Shown piece after piece: positions 50,305 through 61,446 of a DNA stretch of 64,000 nt. The notes below the pieces were generated by a model. It was not told the DNA's origin, did no database searches, and was given only the letters and a program-made list of their open reading frames with translations. Made by a program: the position numbers and the translations under genes. The DNA is from Siphonodentalium dalli (taxonomy: Eukaryota > Mollusca > Scaphopoda > Gadilida > Siphonodentaliidae), in the NCBI GenBank assembly GCA_032622095.1, contig CP136066.1, positions 9,571,784-9,635,783 of the forward strand, written 5' to 3'. Position 1 is the first letter of the stretch, and the number at the start of each line of letters is the position of its first letter.

Positions 50305-51003
50305 GCAATTCCCACTAACGTGGCAATATTCAGGGAGGGCTGTATTCACACAATACCCACTAACGTGGCAATATACAGGGAGGGCTGTATTCACACAATG
50401 CCCATTAACGTAGCAATATACAGGGAGGGCTGTATTCACACAATGCCCATTAACGTAGCAATATACAGGGAGGGCTTTATTCACACAATGCCCATTAACG
50501 TGGCAATATACAGGGAGGGCTCTATTCACACAATGCCCATTAACGTGGCAATAAACAGGGAGGGCTTTATTCACACGATGCCCATTAACGTGGCAATATA
50601 CAAGGAGGGCTTTATTCACACAATGCCCATTAACGTGGCAATATACAGGGAGGGCTGTATTCACACAATACCCACTAACGTGGCAATATACAGGGAGGGC
50701 TGTATTCACACAATGCCCATTAACGTGGCAATATACAGGGAGGGCTGTATTCACACAATGCCCATTAACGTAGCAATATACAGGGAGGGCTTTATTCACA
50801 CAATGCTCATTAACGTGGCAATATTCAGGGAGGGCCGTATTCACACAATGCCCATTAACGTGGCAATAAACAGGGAGGGCTTTATTCACACAATGCCCAT
50901 TAACGTGGCAATATACAAGGAGGGCTTTATTCACACAATGCCCATTAACGTGGCAATATACAGGGAGGGCTGTATTCACACAATGTCCATTAACGTGGCA
51001 ATA
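50305..51003. repeat. 45-bp minisatellite, ~15.5 copies, open on both strands
   Basis: Unit CCCATTAACGTGGCAATATA, CAGGGAGGGCTTTATTCACA, CAATG. Being a multiple of three without stops in one frame on each strand, it gives a 237-codon plus frame (VAIYREGFIHTMPIN repeat) and a 256-codon minus frame (NGHCVNKALPVYCHV repeat). Both frames run on into the adjacent transposon, which argues against real coding. The array resumes as AGGGAGGGCTGTATTCACAC at about 51,260. Confidence 0.93.
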
Positions 51004-51253
51004 TGTGACCCGCCATATCAAATCCAGTCGTAAGTCGGGATTTTTTTTACCCTGTGCCAATGCATTCTCTTATATATGCGAGTCGACCATAGGTCGCCTA
51101 GCATATATAAGAGAATGCATTGGCCTAACAATTTTTTATCATTTTTTTTAAATAAATGTTTCTTACAATTTTTAGGACATAAAATAAAAAACATCCATTA
51201 TCCTGCAGGGAGCCCCACACATATATAGAAGCACATAGAAGAGTGTCGTCTGT
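51004..51253. mobile_element. TGTGACCCGCC element, truncated copy inside the 45-bp array
   Basis: Left half of the 43,807/46,461 family, from TGTGACCCGCCATATCAAAT through one palindromic module to the centre (GGAGCCCCACACATATATAG). It stops at GTCGTCTG and is followed by a leftover array unit. The right half is missing. Confidence 0.86.
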
Positions 51254-51606
51254 AATAAAGGGAGGGCTGTATTCACACAAAAATAAAAGAATACAAGTAA
51301 TACTATCACTATTAACTATTCACAAATATCAATATAAATATAATATCTAAACATATATAACTACGCAAAAATACACAAACATAAATAAATATAATTTATA
51401 ATATCAATATTTAGAATGATGCATGTATACATACATACGCACACACAAACAAAGACTATCCATTTGGGATATTTTCGTCCTGATGCAATTAAGAAATTGT
51501 GAAATTTTATTCTGAAAACAAGAGATATGCTCCATAGGGATTTCACTTGTTGCCGACAATGCCCAATACCAGCCCTGGTCAAGTGGTCCTGAATAGAGTT
51601 ACAACA

Positions 51607-52116
51607 TGGTCAATTGGTCCTGCTAATATTCTATGATGCTGGTGGTCCTGCTGCATTGCTATGATGCGGGTAGGGCAAAATGATGCCGTTACGAAAAAGT
51701 ACCGTTATTTTTTATGAAGTTGCCATTTTCGCGGTGTTTGGCTAATCCGAGCAATTTGAGAAAAAAACAGTATATGTATGAGACATTCAAGAACATGTAT
51801 ATTTTTGAAAAATATAATAATGCCTGCGCTGGTGATTCTAAAACGAAGTGAATATCCATCTTGATTATAATCGATTTGCTACAACTAATACAACCAGTAT
51901 TAAAAATATTTCGCAATAAATATGTTTTTGAATGTTTGATACGCATAATGGCTTTTCCTGAATATGTTCAGTGTATCAGAACACTGCGAAAAAGACAAAT
52001 TAAAACAAAATAACGGTACTTTTTGTCAACAGCATCAGTTTGCCCTAACAACATCATAGCAATTCAGCAGGACCCAACTGCATCATAGCACATTAGCAGG
52101 ACCAATTGACCAGGGG
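51607..52116. mobile_element. TIR element with ~100-bp inverted ends
   Basis: GGTCAATTGGTCCTGCTAAT, then CTATGATG, TAGGGCAAA and AAAAAGTACCGTTATTTT at the left is mirrored by AAAATAACGGTACTTTTTGT through TTAGCAGGACCAATTGACC at the right. No clear target duplication and no ORF. A partial extra end motif (CCCTGGTCAAGTGGTCCT) lies at about 51,573. Confidence 0.78.
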
Positions 52117-54318
52117 TGAATACTATCTTCTGCACTGTTACACAAGCGATCAGACATAATTGTAGTCAGTCATACACTGCCATTTACAACAAATGTCATA
52201 ACTGGATACAAGACTTAGTCTGTCTTCAATTCAAGATATCGTTTAACACATACACATATTATGTTTGAAACATAATATATATAGGTTAACACAACAGCTT
52301 TCTGCACAATATAGCACTGTAATTTTAATAGCTGATGTTTTTATTTACTGTATTTGTATGTATAAATGTATGTATGATTTAAAAAAAAACTATGTTTAAA
52401 TCTAATAAAAATTCATTTGAGTTCTGTTGAATATTGAGTTGAAGGAGCACACCGAACACAAATGCATTCAAAGTTAATGTGGTGTTGTAAGTTTAACCCC
52501 AACTTGAATAAATCTCGTTAAAAGAAATTAATATACTTAAATCACTAAGTTTCAGACTCTTGAGTCAAAACAATTCTGCCTTTATCAATTACAAAACTAA
52601 CAAAACACATGTCGCCATAAAAATACTAAAAAGTTAATAAATGTTTACATGTCAAGTCACAAACCCTTCACATATACCACTGAATGGCTACTCAAGTACA
52701 TTTCACATGAGCAGCATCAGTTGTAAAACTCTAAATGAGACAGCCTTGCATTGAAAAAATGGTGTATCTCTTCCCTTATTTTTATGTGTAGAGTCGGGGG
52801 TCTAGATTTGTATAGAAATTCGGTGTAAATATTAACTATATGTTAGAGAAACCAGCAACTGGGGCTTTTGTCAATAGGAAAATTAATTATTATTTTCTAT
52901 GAAGTTGCATATTTACCTTGTGCTGGTAATATGTACCAGGTCAGATTTTGACAGAAGCTGAAATAAGGGACAATACTCATCAATTTATAGTTCTATAACT
53001 TGCTTTCTACAACTGCAGGCGATATTGCTCTCTTGTGTTAATTTAGGGTCGGGGCCCAGATTTCAAACGGCCAGGTATATATATTTAAAAATTGTACATA
53101 CCTGGAAGATATCTGACTATCAGATATAAAAATCTGGTCGCAGTGTTCTACAACATGTGGTAATATTGAGCTTTTATTTCGTAATTTAAATCAATAGTTA
53201 CACGCACTTCATTTGCTATAGTATTTCGTCATTAGTTTGGAAAGAGTAAATGTCTTTATATATGAAAATTATATTAGGGGTGGACGCCACGATATCGTCA
53301 CAATAAAGTTCCAGATAGTTAGCGATATATCCAACTCAAAATGCACTTTTCTTTTGATGTATTCTGTTGCAATAATTTTCTCTTTGAATTTTTCCCGCTA
53401 TCGAAATAGGTCCATAAATATCTGAACTAACTTTCTACCTTTCTGGCGAAAATTGAAAACGGCTGGTAAATAGTTGTGACGGTGGCAAGTATTTTTCAGA
53501 GCATATGCAGTCTGTATATCAATATTTCGTGTATGTATCGACCTATCATATCCGTCCCTCACAATTACGTAGAAAACAATTGGAAAGTTTGAATGAGCAA
53601 TGTCCGTTTAAACTGCGTAAACAGAGATTATTCCTTAATAAATGTAGATACTAGATTTGTCCCACACCAGAAACTAACACCATGATATTATGACGTTGTA
53701 ATCACCGTTATACCAAGAAGTTTCCAGAAATGATATCTTGACCGAAATATGTGACACACATGCACAATTGATGGCGCAGTCCATAATGTATTCCTTTTAT
53801 CAATATTCTGTCGACACGTTGCATGTTTAATTTGTCCATCGTTTCTAAAATATCACCTACATGGCTGTACCCACGCCACTTAAAGCCACATGGCGGTTAC
53901 GCTCCGAAATACACATAATATTATTCGCTTTTGAATTCTTCTCAGTGTCGAAATATAGGTCGATAAATATCTGAACTACCTTTCTACGAATACTATGTAA
54001 CCCAACAAGATGCATTTAAGTAATGAAAAATACAACTGTGAATACGGTGTTTGAGTCCCAAACACAAAACGGCCATTTGAAAGACATGGAACAGAAAAGA
54101 GCGTTCCTTTGTAGTCTATTCCTGATATGGTAGCAATAAAGAGCGTTTGCCTGACTACTGGCGAAAAGTTGAAAACGGCTGAAAAATTTATGTGACTTTG
54201 GTAAGTGTTTTAAGAGCATATGAAGTCGGTATATCAATTGTTTATTTATCTACCTATCGTATCCGCCCCTCCAAATTACCTGGAAAAAAATATGGAGGTT
54301 CGAATGAGCCATGTCCCT
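52117..54318. other. Long AT-rich stretch without assigned features
   Basis: About 2.2 kb read on both strands: no domain-bearing frame, TIR pair or tandem array. Two weakly similar segments near 53,400-53,560 and 53,950-54,260 share CTGAACTA, CTTTCTAC, TGGCGAAA and GAAAACGGCTG, so an old duplication is possible. Confidence 0.5.
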
Positions 54319-55674
54319 TTAAACTAGATATGAGTTTATATTTATAGCCGACATGGGATCTTCGATTGTATTTTTATGCAGATTTACGATTTTATTCAGA
54401 ATGTTTCTTGTGTCTTCATCCATTCCCCCAACAGACATCCTGCCTATAACCTGTTGAAGTGCACCCACGTGATTCTCGCTCGATGCATATTGTTCAATTA
54501 TTCCATGTATTACTTTCTGAAGTTCAGTTTTGTCGTTTTCCTGTTCGTCGTTTTCCGGTAGATGATCGGCAATGGATTCAAGTTCATCGACATGGCGCTC
54601 GAAGCATTCCCGATATTCGTGTAATCCCTTTAATACCTCGCTTAGTTCATCAACATTATTTGCTGTAAGTCTATTTCCGAAATTTGTTTTGATGGTATCG
54701 TATTCCTCTCTGATATGTTTACGTAAATCTAAGAATGGCTCGTTTGATATTTCCTCTTTATTCCAGCCGACGTTGGGGGCGTAGTTGAGCTTTTTATCAC
54801 TGAGTGTCCCCATCTCTTTAATCATCCGTCGCTCAAGCTCATCGAGGATTTTTTCATCGTTAATGTCAGACTGTATCACACAAACATTCATATCTTTATC
54901 GTGTTTTTTAAAATGATTATATACTAATTGTTGATTCCCCGCACGATGGCCGGACATGCGTGAACGCAAACGCTCTTTAGTTTGTCCAATATAGATGAGC
55001 CCCGAACAATCTCTTTGCTTACATGTCATAGCATAAACAACATGATTCGACATGCAACTGTGTTCCGACTTTGGAATAACGAAAGACTTTCCCTGTTTGT
55101 TTGTGAGTACAGGGCTACCATCGATTGTATTACAAGTCCTACACTTACTATCGTTACATCGTCGCGTTATTCCACCTTCAAGCGATTCGGATTTATTATC
55201 AGCCAAGCTGAGGAATGTCGATAATTGTTGCAACTGAGTGATATGATCCTGGATCAGTCCTGATCGCTTTGTGAAGTGTCTGTTGACGTCACATGGTGGC
55301 GAATTTTCTTTTTGTCCATGTTTGTCGAAGTAATTTAGTATGTCTGTACACGCCTTATTGTCAGCTATTGCATGGTTCGTTTGTTCCTCTACATTGTTTA
55401 TGAGAGTTGTTAACTTCTCCCCTCCAGGCAGATTTGTATATGTTATGGTAATGCATGACGGTTTTCCTTTTTCTTCTTTTTCGTTGTCACTTTGTTCTAT
55501 TGGTTTGTGATCGAGATCGACACACGTAGGACAACAAAACACCAAGAGTCCGTGTTTAATGCAAAATGAAGGGACTTGCCTTGTTTTATGTCGACTGCAT
55601 GTCAGTGTCTCGAAATCTACGATGCTGCATTCTTCATCCAGGGAAGTTTGCGAATTAGGATAAGCGTCGGCCAT
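54319..55674 (-). CDS. B-box zinc-finger protein with Penelope-type GIY-YIG nuclease domain
   Basis: 451 codons from ATG 55,674. A start nine codons upstream is less likely because it spans TTTCAG, a probable splice acceptor, and ATCATGGCC is a better start context. Residues 26-56 resemble a B-box: C26, H29, C38, C47/C48, C51 and H56, as in TRIM proteins. No RING precedes it. Residues about 173-300 resemble the endonuclease of Penelope-like retroelements: the upstream cysteines CNDSKCRTC (173-181), HVVYAMTC (211-218), the extra C218/C223 pair, LIYIGQT (226-232), RLRSRMSGH (235-243), acidic ELERR (279-283) and a conserved-position N297. The C-terminal third (about 315-440) is charged and probably helical or coiled-coil. 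No reverse transcriptase is present. It could be a host gene that captured the nuclease or a novel mobile-element ORF. The protein's activity is unproven. Confidence 0.78.
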   Translation of the reverse strand: MADAYPNSQTSLDEECSIVDFETLTCSRHKTRQVPSFCIKHGLLVFCCPTCVDLDHKPIEQSDNEKEEKGKPSCITITYTNLPGGEKLTTLINNVEEQTNHAIADNKACTDILNYFDKHGQKENSPPCDVNRHFTKRSGLIQDHITQLQQLSTFLSLADNKSESLEGGITRRCNDSKCRTCNTIDGSPVLTNKQGKSFVIPKSEHSCMSNHVVYAMTCKQRDCSGLIYIGQTKERLRSRMSGHRAGNQQLVYNHFKKHDKDMNVCVIQSDINDEKILDELERRMIKEMGTLSDKKLNYAPNVGWNKEEISNEPFLDLRKHIREEYDTIKTNFGNRLTANNVDELSEVLKGLHEYRECFERHVDELESIADHLPENDEQENDKTELQKVIHGIIEQYASSENHVGALQQVIGRMSVGGMDEDTRNILNKIVNLHKNTIEDPMSAININSYLV

Positions 55675-55692
55675 GATTATGTAACCCTGAAA
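55675..55692 (-). promoter_or_regulatory. Probable 3' splice acceptor upstream of the B-box/GIY-YIG start
   Basis: Read on the minus strand, AATATTTCAG precedes GGTTACATAATCATGGCC. The AG would splice just before the start codon, implying a 5'-UTR or earlier coding exon further right. Confidence 0.5.
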
Positions 55693-55702
55693 TATTAACA
55701 TA

Positions 55703-55722
55703 GGATAGGATAGGATAATATT
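55703..55722. repeat. (AGGAT)n microsatellite
   Basis: About four AGGAT units just upstream of the gene's exon. Confidence 0.85.
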
Positions 55723-56169
55723 TTATTTCACAATAGATTATACATTAATACATTATAATATAAATGAATTTGTATACGTATTGTGTGGAGTGCCGTGGCC
55801 TATGATGGTCGTCTACCCGACACACCTGACTGACAGAATACAATCAATAATGGCTACATAAAGAATTTAAATATTTCACTATAACTTTCAGATTAGATTA
55901 ATATTTCAATTTTATTTAGATATAGATATGGATTCCAGCGAATAAACAAATATGGTTTAGCTGTGTGGATATGAATGAATATGTAACGGTCATTGTTCTC
56001 AATAATGTTTTGGAATTGGCAACATTTACTGAGGGGAATTAATAAAACTTTGCTTTACAAACTATATGAAGTCTGTTAAACAGTCGTTTAGAACAATAAT
56101 CATCTGTTCTTTAAAAATCACCAGTGTGTGAACAAACCACAGCGCACTAACTTATGAATAATTCAATTG

Positions 56170-56220
56170 TGAATTGGGATAAGCGTCGGCCATGATTAAT
56201 TAACCCTGAAATGTTAACAT
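56170..56220 (-). pseudogene. Duplicate of the B-box/GIY-YIG gene's 5' end
   Basis: GAATTGGGATAAGCGTCGGC, CATGATTAATTAACCCTG and AAATGTTAACAT match 55,651-55,703 with only a few changes, covering the start codon, the first seven codons and the acceptor. Nothing downstream in the frame remains: at 56,169 and lower the coding match stops. Its upstream side abuts TTAA and a transposon end. Confidence 0.8.
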
Positions 56221-56223
56221 TAA

Positions 56224-56440
56224 AGACATATTATGGACTTGTTTGGGCGCGTTAAAATGTTAAGTTAGTATTCGAGAACTATGTCAATTGGATGAATATC
56301 ACATTCTACTACGTCGCCGAAAATCTCAAGCAAATCGACCGTACCACTCCATAGAAAACATCATCTGATCTACGCTCAATTGTAAATATTTGAATCTGGT
56401 TGGGGGACGCGACAATCGGCGACAAACAAACACAACTGAT
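56224..56440 (+). mobile_element. End of a TTAA-type element (AGACATATTATG family), partial copy
   Basis: Starts AGACATATTATGGACTTG after TTAA (56,220-56,223). It shares GTTAGTATTC, ACATTCTACTA, CGTCGCCGAAAA, ATCGACCGTACCACTCCATA and TCGGCGA with both ends of the element at 59,740-61,344. No opposite end was found nearby. Confidence 0.7.
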
Positions 56441-57464
56441 TTCCCCACCCAGAATCTGTGCATTGATTTAATATATCAGAATGACTGTGTGTTTTGGCAA
56501 TTTGGATTAATATTCGTAAAAAGAACAACTTTTGAGCAAGATTATTCTCCATTTCTATTGGATCAACCTACCGGAATGTTTCACATCATTTTAAATTATT
56601 AGCAACGTATTGGGTGGGTGGTGATCAAATAAATGGAGTATCTGATGGTTGTAATTCAGATATTACAGTTCAACACATTCTCGCACAAATAGGTTCATAA
56701 TCGACCTATCATAGACATATACGTCTTATAATAAGTTATTACGATTCGATAACGGCACTGAAACATTTTCATTTTCAGTGCATGGACTCAAATTGAGGCG
56801 CTTCTAATCCTATTATGAACTTAAAACAAATCCTGTTATACGCGCGACCCGCGTGTGCACTGGTGTAGAGATTCTTGCTTCGCCTGGGCGCATGGGTGTT
56901 TTATTTACAGAATGGGAAATTTTGGGAGGATTATAAGTCGAACTTCGACCGGAGGCAAAGTCCGGTAAAAGGTGTATTTGGGAATTTCAATTTCGTTTAT
57001 TGTCCTTAATATTATGTCAATAATGTTTATTTTTTTGTGGTAAGCTATGCCAATGACAAATAAAAGAAGTGAAACAGATAATTTGTAAGTCTGACTTATA
57101 TTTCAACTTTTATAGACAGTTTTCGTTGTGCAGCCCACATGGGATTGTGGTCGGAGACGGCCAACTCGGCCGTTGGTTCGTTAATTAGGTGCTGGTTGTT
57201 ATTTTTTATTTTAACGAAATTCTGAGTTGGTCATTTGCAAAACTAATATATTTTATATTCTATCATTACAATCATGGGTATATGATAATTGGTTTTAAGC
57301 GCGTTACCATTTCTGACATTGGTTTTCTTGTAAGCCGTTAACGTGCTGAATTTGCGCGGTGAAGCTGTTGTGGAAAAATAGTTCGTTTCGTCTAGGCCTA
57401 TATGTGGCCTTGGTGAACATAATCAAATATAGTATCCAGGCATAAACAGTCTGCCACAGAATAT
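56441..57464. other. Unassigned; weak family A-like motifs at 56,690-56,830
   Basis: TTCATAATCGACCTATCATA and GGACTCAAATTGAGGCGCTTC recall family A but over a short distance only. No gene recognised. Confidence 0.45.
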
Positions 57465-57880
57465 CTAGCTGATTTCCACCAAATTTATATGTGTAATCAT
57501 CTCCGTGGTATGAGGAATCTAATGGTGTGATATACATATGCCAAAGGGTTGCCAATCGAGACAGGGCTGGGGGCACCAAAATCGATACCCAATATTTGTT
57601 TATTGCCAATTTCCATAATTCCATACCTAGTCATCTCCATGATATGATGAGTCTAATGGTGTGATTAAAAGGTGCCAAACTGTTGTCGTTTGTGTCGTGG
57701 GTGTACAGTTATGTGTTGTCGCCGATTTCCATGAAATGTATATATAATCATCTCTATGGTATATGAAGAATCTAATTGTGTTGTGCAAAGATGCCAAAGT
57801 GCGTCGTTTGTGTCAGGGGTGCATGGCCATCACAATTGATAAGGATATCTTTTGTCGGCGATTTCCACCACATTTATATG
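57465..57880. repeat. Degenerate ~115-bp tandem repeats, ~4 copies
   Basis: ATTTCCACCAAATTTATATG, ATCATCTCCGTGGTAT, GAATCTAATGGTGTGAT and GCCAAAG recur in order from about 57,465, 57,610, 57,725 and 57,848. A 106-codon minus frame over the start is a by-product. Confidence 0.75.
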
Positions 57881-57959
57881 TAACATGGTACCCGGCGTTC
57901 CCCGTGTCAAAGTGATGTGCAATACTCCGTCTGTGTAATTTTGTATGGGAATAGAGAGT

Positions 57960-58335
57960 ACTCTTGCTCAACGTAGTTATGCCCCTTTTCAACTTAGAAA
58001 TCGAAATTGTCGGGTCGTCTGGATCACAACTTGATCAACTCTTAACACAATTTCTTGATATCTGTGTATCTGGTTGGTATACGAGGAGCCACGTGCCAGT
58101 TTCTAATTTGGTAATGGCCAGTTGATTTTTGACGGAGTTATACATCTTTTCGACTTAGCAATCACATGCACTTTTTTGGTTGTCAGAATGCAAGCTTGAG
58201 AAGTGTTCCACAAAATTTCTTGATATTTGGTATGTGGTTGACATTTGAGAAAATACAGGTCAAGTTCGAGGTTGGGTGATCACGGCCCGCTGATTTTTGA
58301 CGGAGTTATACCTCTTTTTAGAGTTGTAAATAATA
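57960..58335 (+). repeat. Degenerate ~160-bp tandem repeats, ~2.5 copies
   Basis: TTTTTGACGGAGTTATACAT/CCTC at about 58,125 and 58,295, with CACAATTTCTTGATAT-type cores at 58,050 and 58,210, give a period of 160-170 bp. GAGTTATGCCCC-like starts are common in dispersed repeats of marine invertebrates (from memory, unchecked). Confidence 0.7.
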
Positions 58336-58899
58336 TATATATCTATCTATTTGATAATAATTTGAACACGGTTTAACACAATAGTTGGTAAAGGGTATAA
58401 ATTATGTCACGGTCCAATGATTTGGCCGTGCTGCATTACTGGTCTAAGAAGTATAGCGCAGGTTTACGTCAAACCATGTGACATGGAAGAATATGTGGAA
58501 TAAAAACGTCCATTTATCTGCAGGTGAAGTGATCATTTTAAATATTCTCCAGCTGCACAAATTATAGTAAAAAGGTGCGTCTAATTCAGACATAGTGCCA
58601 ACATAAAATATGATAAGAACATCAACATCGAACCAATAAAACCGCCCATCCCGTCGCCAATCTAACAGCCCCAGTAGAACATTATTGTACGGTTATACCC
58701 TTCAAAATATTACGATCACAAGCAGCACACATTGGATAAATACAAGAATAAAAGTACGCCTGTTTTTGTCTACGGTTATAGTTTGTGAATACATGTACAT
58801 GTATATACTAAGCTAGCTACCACTATCGCACCGCAGAACATTTCATCTTACCAAAATAATCAAGAAAGCCTGAATAAATTATCCAAAAATTTCAAATGA
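58336..58899. other. Unassigned stretch
   Basis: Nothing recognised on either strand. Confidence 0.4.
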
Positions 58900-58903
58900 T
58901 TAA

Positions 58904-59294
58904 GCCTTTACCGAACAAACCGGCCAAAACCGGCCAAATAAAGCTTCAACAGCCTAAAATATCCTGGGTCTGTCTCAACAAAACCATACAAATATGGATA
59001 TCATTGGAACCGGCTCAATGAACACATTGTGATGGTTATAGTTATGCCCTGTGCCAATGCATTCTCTTATATATGCGAGTCGACCATAGGTCGCCTCGCA
59101 TATATAAGAGAATGCATTGGCCTAAAAAAATCTTTTTTTAACACTTTTTACCATTTTTTCTTACATTCTTTAACAATTTTATAATTTTTAATGTGTTAAG
59201 CCAATGCATTCTCTTATATATGCGAGGCGACCTATGGTCGACTCGCATATATAAGAGAATGCATTGGCACAGGGCAGTTCTGTTGGGTGAAGGG
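58904..59294. mobile_element. TTAA-flanked MITE with palindromic modules, copy 2
   Basis: Flanked by TTAA at 58,900-58,903 and 59,295-59,298, with ends GCCTTTACCGAACA and TGTTGGGTGAAGGG (diverged from the 42,352 copy). Two opposed ~69-bp palindromes at about 59,053-59,120 and 59,201-59,269. The segments AATAAAGCTTCAACAGCCTA and GGATATCATTGGAACCGG are shared with copy 1. Confidence 0.87.
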
Positions 59295-59481
59295 TTAAGC
59301 ACATTCTGGAACGCCATAGAGGTACAAATGCTTTGTAGGCAAATCCGCTGAGCGTGCATAAAGGCGCTCGTTACACACACAACAACATAATAACTTTATT
59401 GATCAACGCAATATTGACCAGACGGAGAGTAAACAGTGAGATATTTAAATGAATAGGCCACGTTGAAGAGCTACTAAATGG

Positions 59482-59541
59482 GTGAATAGAATACATATAG
59501 CTATGGTTAGAGTGAATAGAATACATATAGCTATGGTTAGT
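59482..59541. repeat. 30-bp direct duplication
   Basis: GTGAATAGAATACATATAGC plus TATGGTTAGA twice in tandem. Confidence 0.92.
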
Positions 59542-59739
59542 TTTAAAAATACTACCAGACATATTGCGTGACTTCCAACAGTGGAGGGCATGCTTGGGCA
59601 CGTCTCAACAATATACTACATTCGTTAATTTGATGAAATATTTCCATCCTGCACGTTGTTTCTTATTAGGCAACTATATGGTCTTGCGAATCAACACTTT
59701 TCCGTAGACTCGGAATCCGATATCGAATCTCGAAATTAA

Positions 59740-61344
59740 AGACATATTATGTATCCACGTCACTCTCAAAGACATATTATGCACTTGTTCGGGTGCGGGC
59801 ACCTGATAAGTTAGTATCCAGGCGCTGTGCCAACTGGGGGAATGTAACATTCTACTAACATCGCCGAAAAGATTAAGCACATCGACCGTACCACTCCATA
59901 GAAAACATCGTCAGAACTACGCTCAATTCTAAATATTTACTACTCGATTCGGGACGCATCTATCGGCGATAAACTAACGAAAACTATTTCTCAATCCATC
60001 AACTTATATTCAGAGCTTACCCATTTCCAAATGTAGAAAATATGGCCAACAAGCAACAAGCAATACAGCAAGTATATTTTACATATGATCGTAAAAGTGT
60101 CTGTCATATAATTGTCATCAATGAGTGTTAGAGACAGTTCACTGGCTTGGAGGCCAATGGTCGCCTTCATCTGTTTCACCGAATTGTCAGCTCGTCATGA
60201 TCAATGCCAACTAAATGAAAATGTTCAGAAGTTGTGATGCTGGAGTTTCCGTAGCTGAATCGTGTTTTATGTATCATCTGTAGGCAGCGGAGATCCATCT
60301 AAGTTTCACAGAACTTGTCCTACAATCCTTATATGAAATGAATTCTTTATGCATAATACTAATACAAATATGTTTAAATCGAAACTATATTAGTTCTGAT
60401 AATCAACTGACAATCTTAGTACTGCACTTAAATTCATCCAAGCTATCTCCTACTCTATTGCAAAGAACGTATACGACAAATGAATGAATGTGAGTTAGGG
60501 ATGAGTGCAAAATGCATTATAAATTATACTGTATGAGTGACGTAACGATGTACATCGGAAGTAAAACATTCAACCCACTGTTGGAAATTTGGTTGAAATT
60601 TACCACCACGTTGTTTACAATATTCTGGCATAGTGCTCGCTAATCCTCTCCACTCAAGATGTCAGTGTTGAATGGTTCACCGTGAATCACTTTCCAAAAA
60701 AAATCGTCACGGTGTTCAGTGTTTTGCTTATAGCTCACCCTTTACGTGCTGGATTAATTGCAAACGCTCGGCTCACACAAATTGTATTTTGTGGAAATAT
60801 GGCATTCATAGTATAATTATACTATACTATTACTAACTATATTCTTGATTAACTTTTCATAATTTGTAAACTGTTACTTCTAAATTAGAACCTACAGCCA
60901 AGGCCATCCGAACCTTAAAATGTTTTATATCCGTTCAGAGTTCGAACCATCATTTGCTCAGATATACATTGTTTGGCATTAACGTGATGTGAAACACTCA
61001 GATATGGTGATCAAATAGAAATGGCGAATAATCTTGTTGAAAGTAGTAATTTTTACAAATAGTATATCCAAATTGACACCACACACGGTCATTCTTTTAT
61101 GTGTATTAAATGCAGTGACTCTCGGTGGCGAGATCGATTTCGTTATTTTATCGCCGATAGATGCGTCCCGAATCGAGTAGTAAATATTTACAATTGCGCT
61201 TAGTTCTGACAATTTTTTATATGGGGTGGTACGGTCGATTTGCTTCAAATTTTGGGCGATGTTAGTAGAATGTTACATTCCTCCAATTTTCATAGCTCTG
61301 AATACTAACTTATCCGTTTCACACTCCAAGTACATAACATGTCT
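59740..61344. mobile_element. TTAA-flanked element with ~200-bp inverted ends (1.6 kb)
   Basis: AGACATATTATG at the left and CATAACATGTCT at the right are flanked by TTAA (59,736-59,739 and 61,345-61,348). The inverted ends extend about 200 bp: ATCGACCGTACCACTCCATA near 59,880 mirrors TATGGGGTGGTACGGTCGAT near 61,220, and ACTACTCGATTCGGGACGCA mirrors TGCGTCCCGAATCGAGTAGT near 61,155. No transposase in the 1.2-kb interior. piggyBac-like by target site. Confidence 0.8.
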
Positions 61345-61446
61345 TTAACTAAGAAATATTTTACCTGCACTGCGTTTTCATTGTTAGGAACATGTATTAA
61401 CTAAGAAATATATTACCCGCACTGCGTTATCAGTGTTATAAACTTC
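61345..61446. repeat. ~54-bp tandem duplication
   Basis: TAACTAAGAAATATTTTACC then TGCACTGCGTTTTCATTGTT is followed by a second copy with small changes. Confidence 0.85.
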
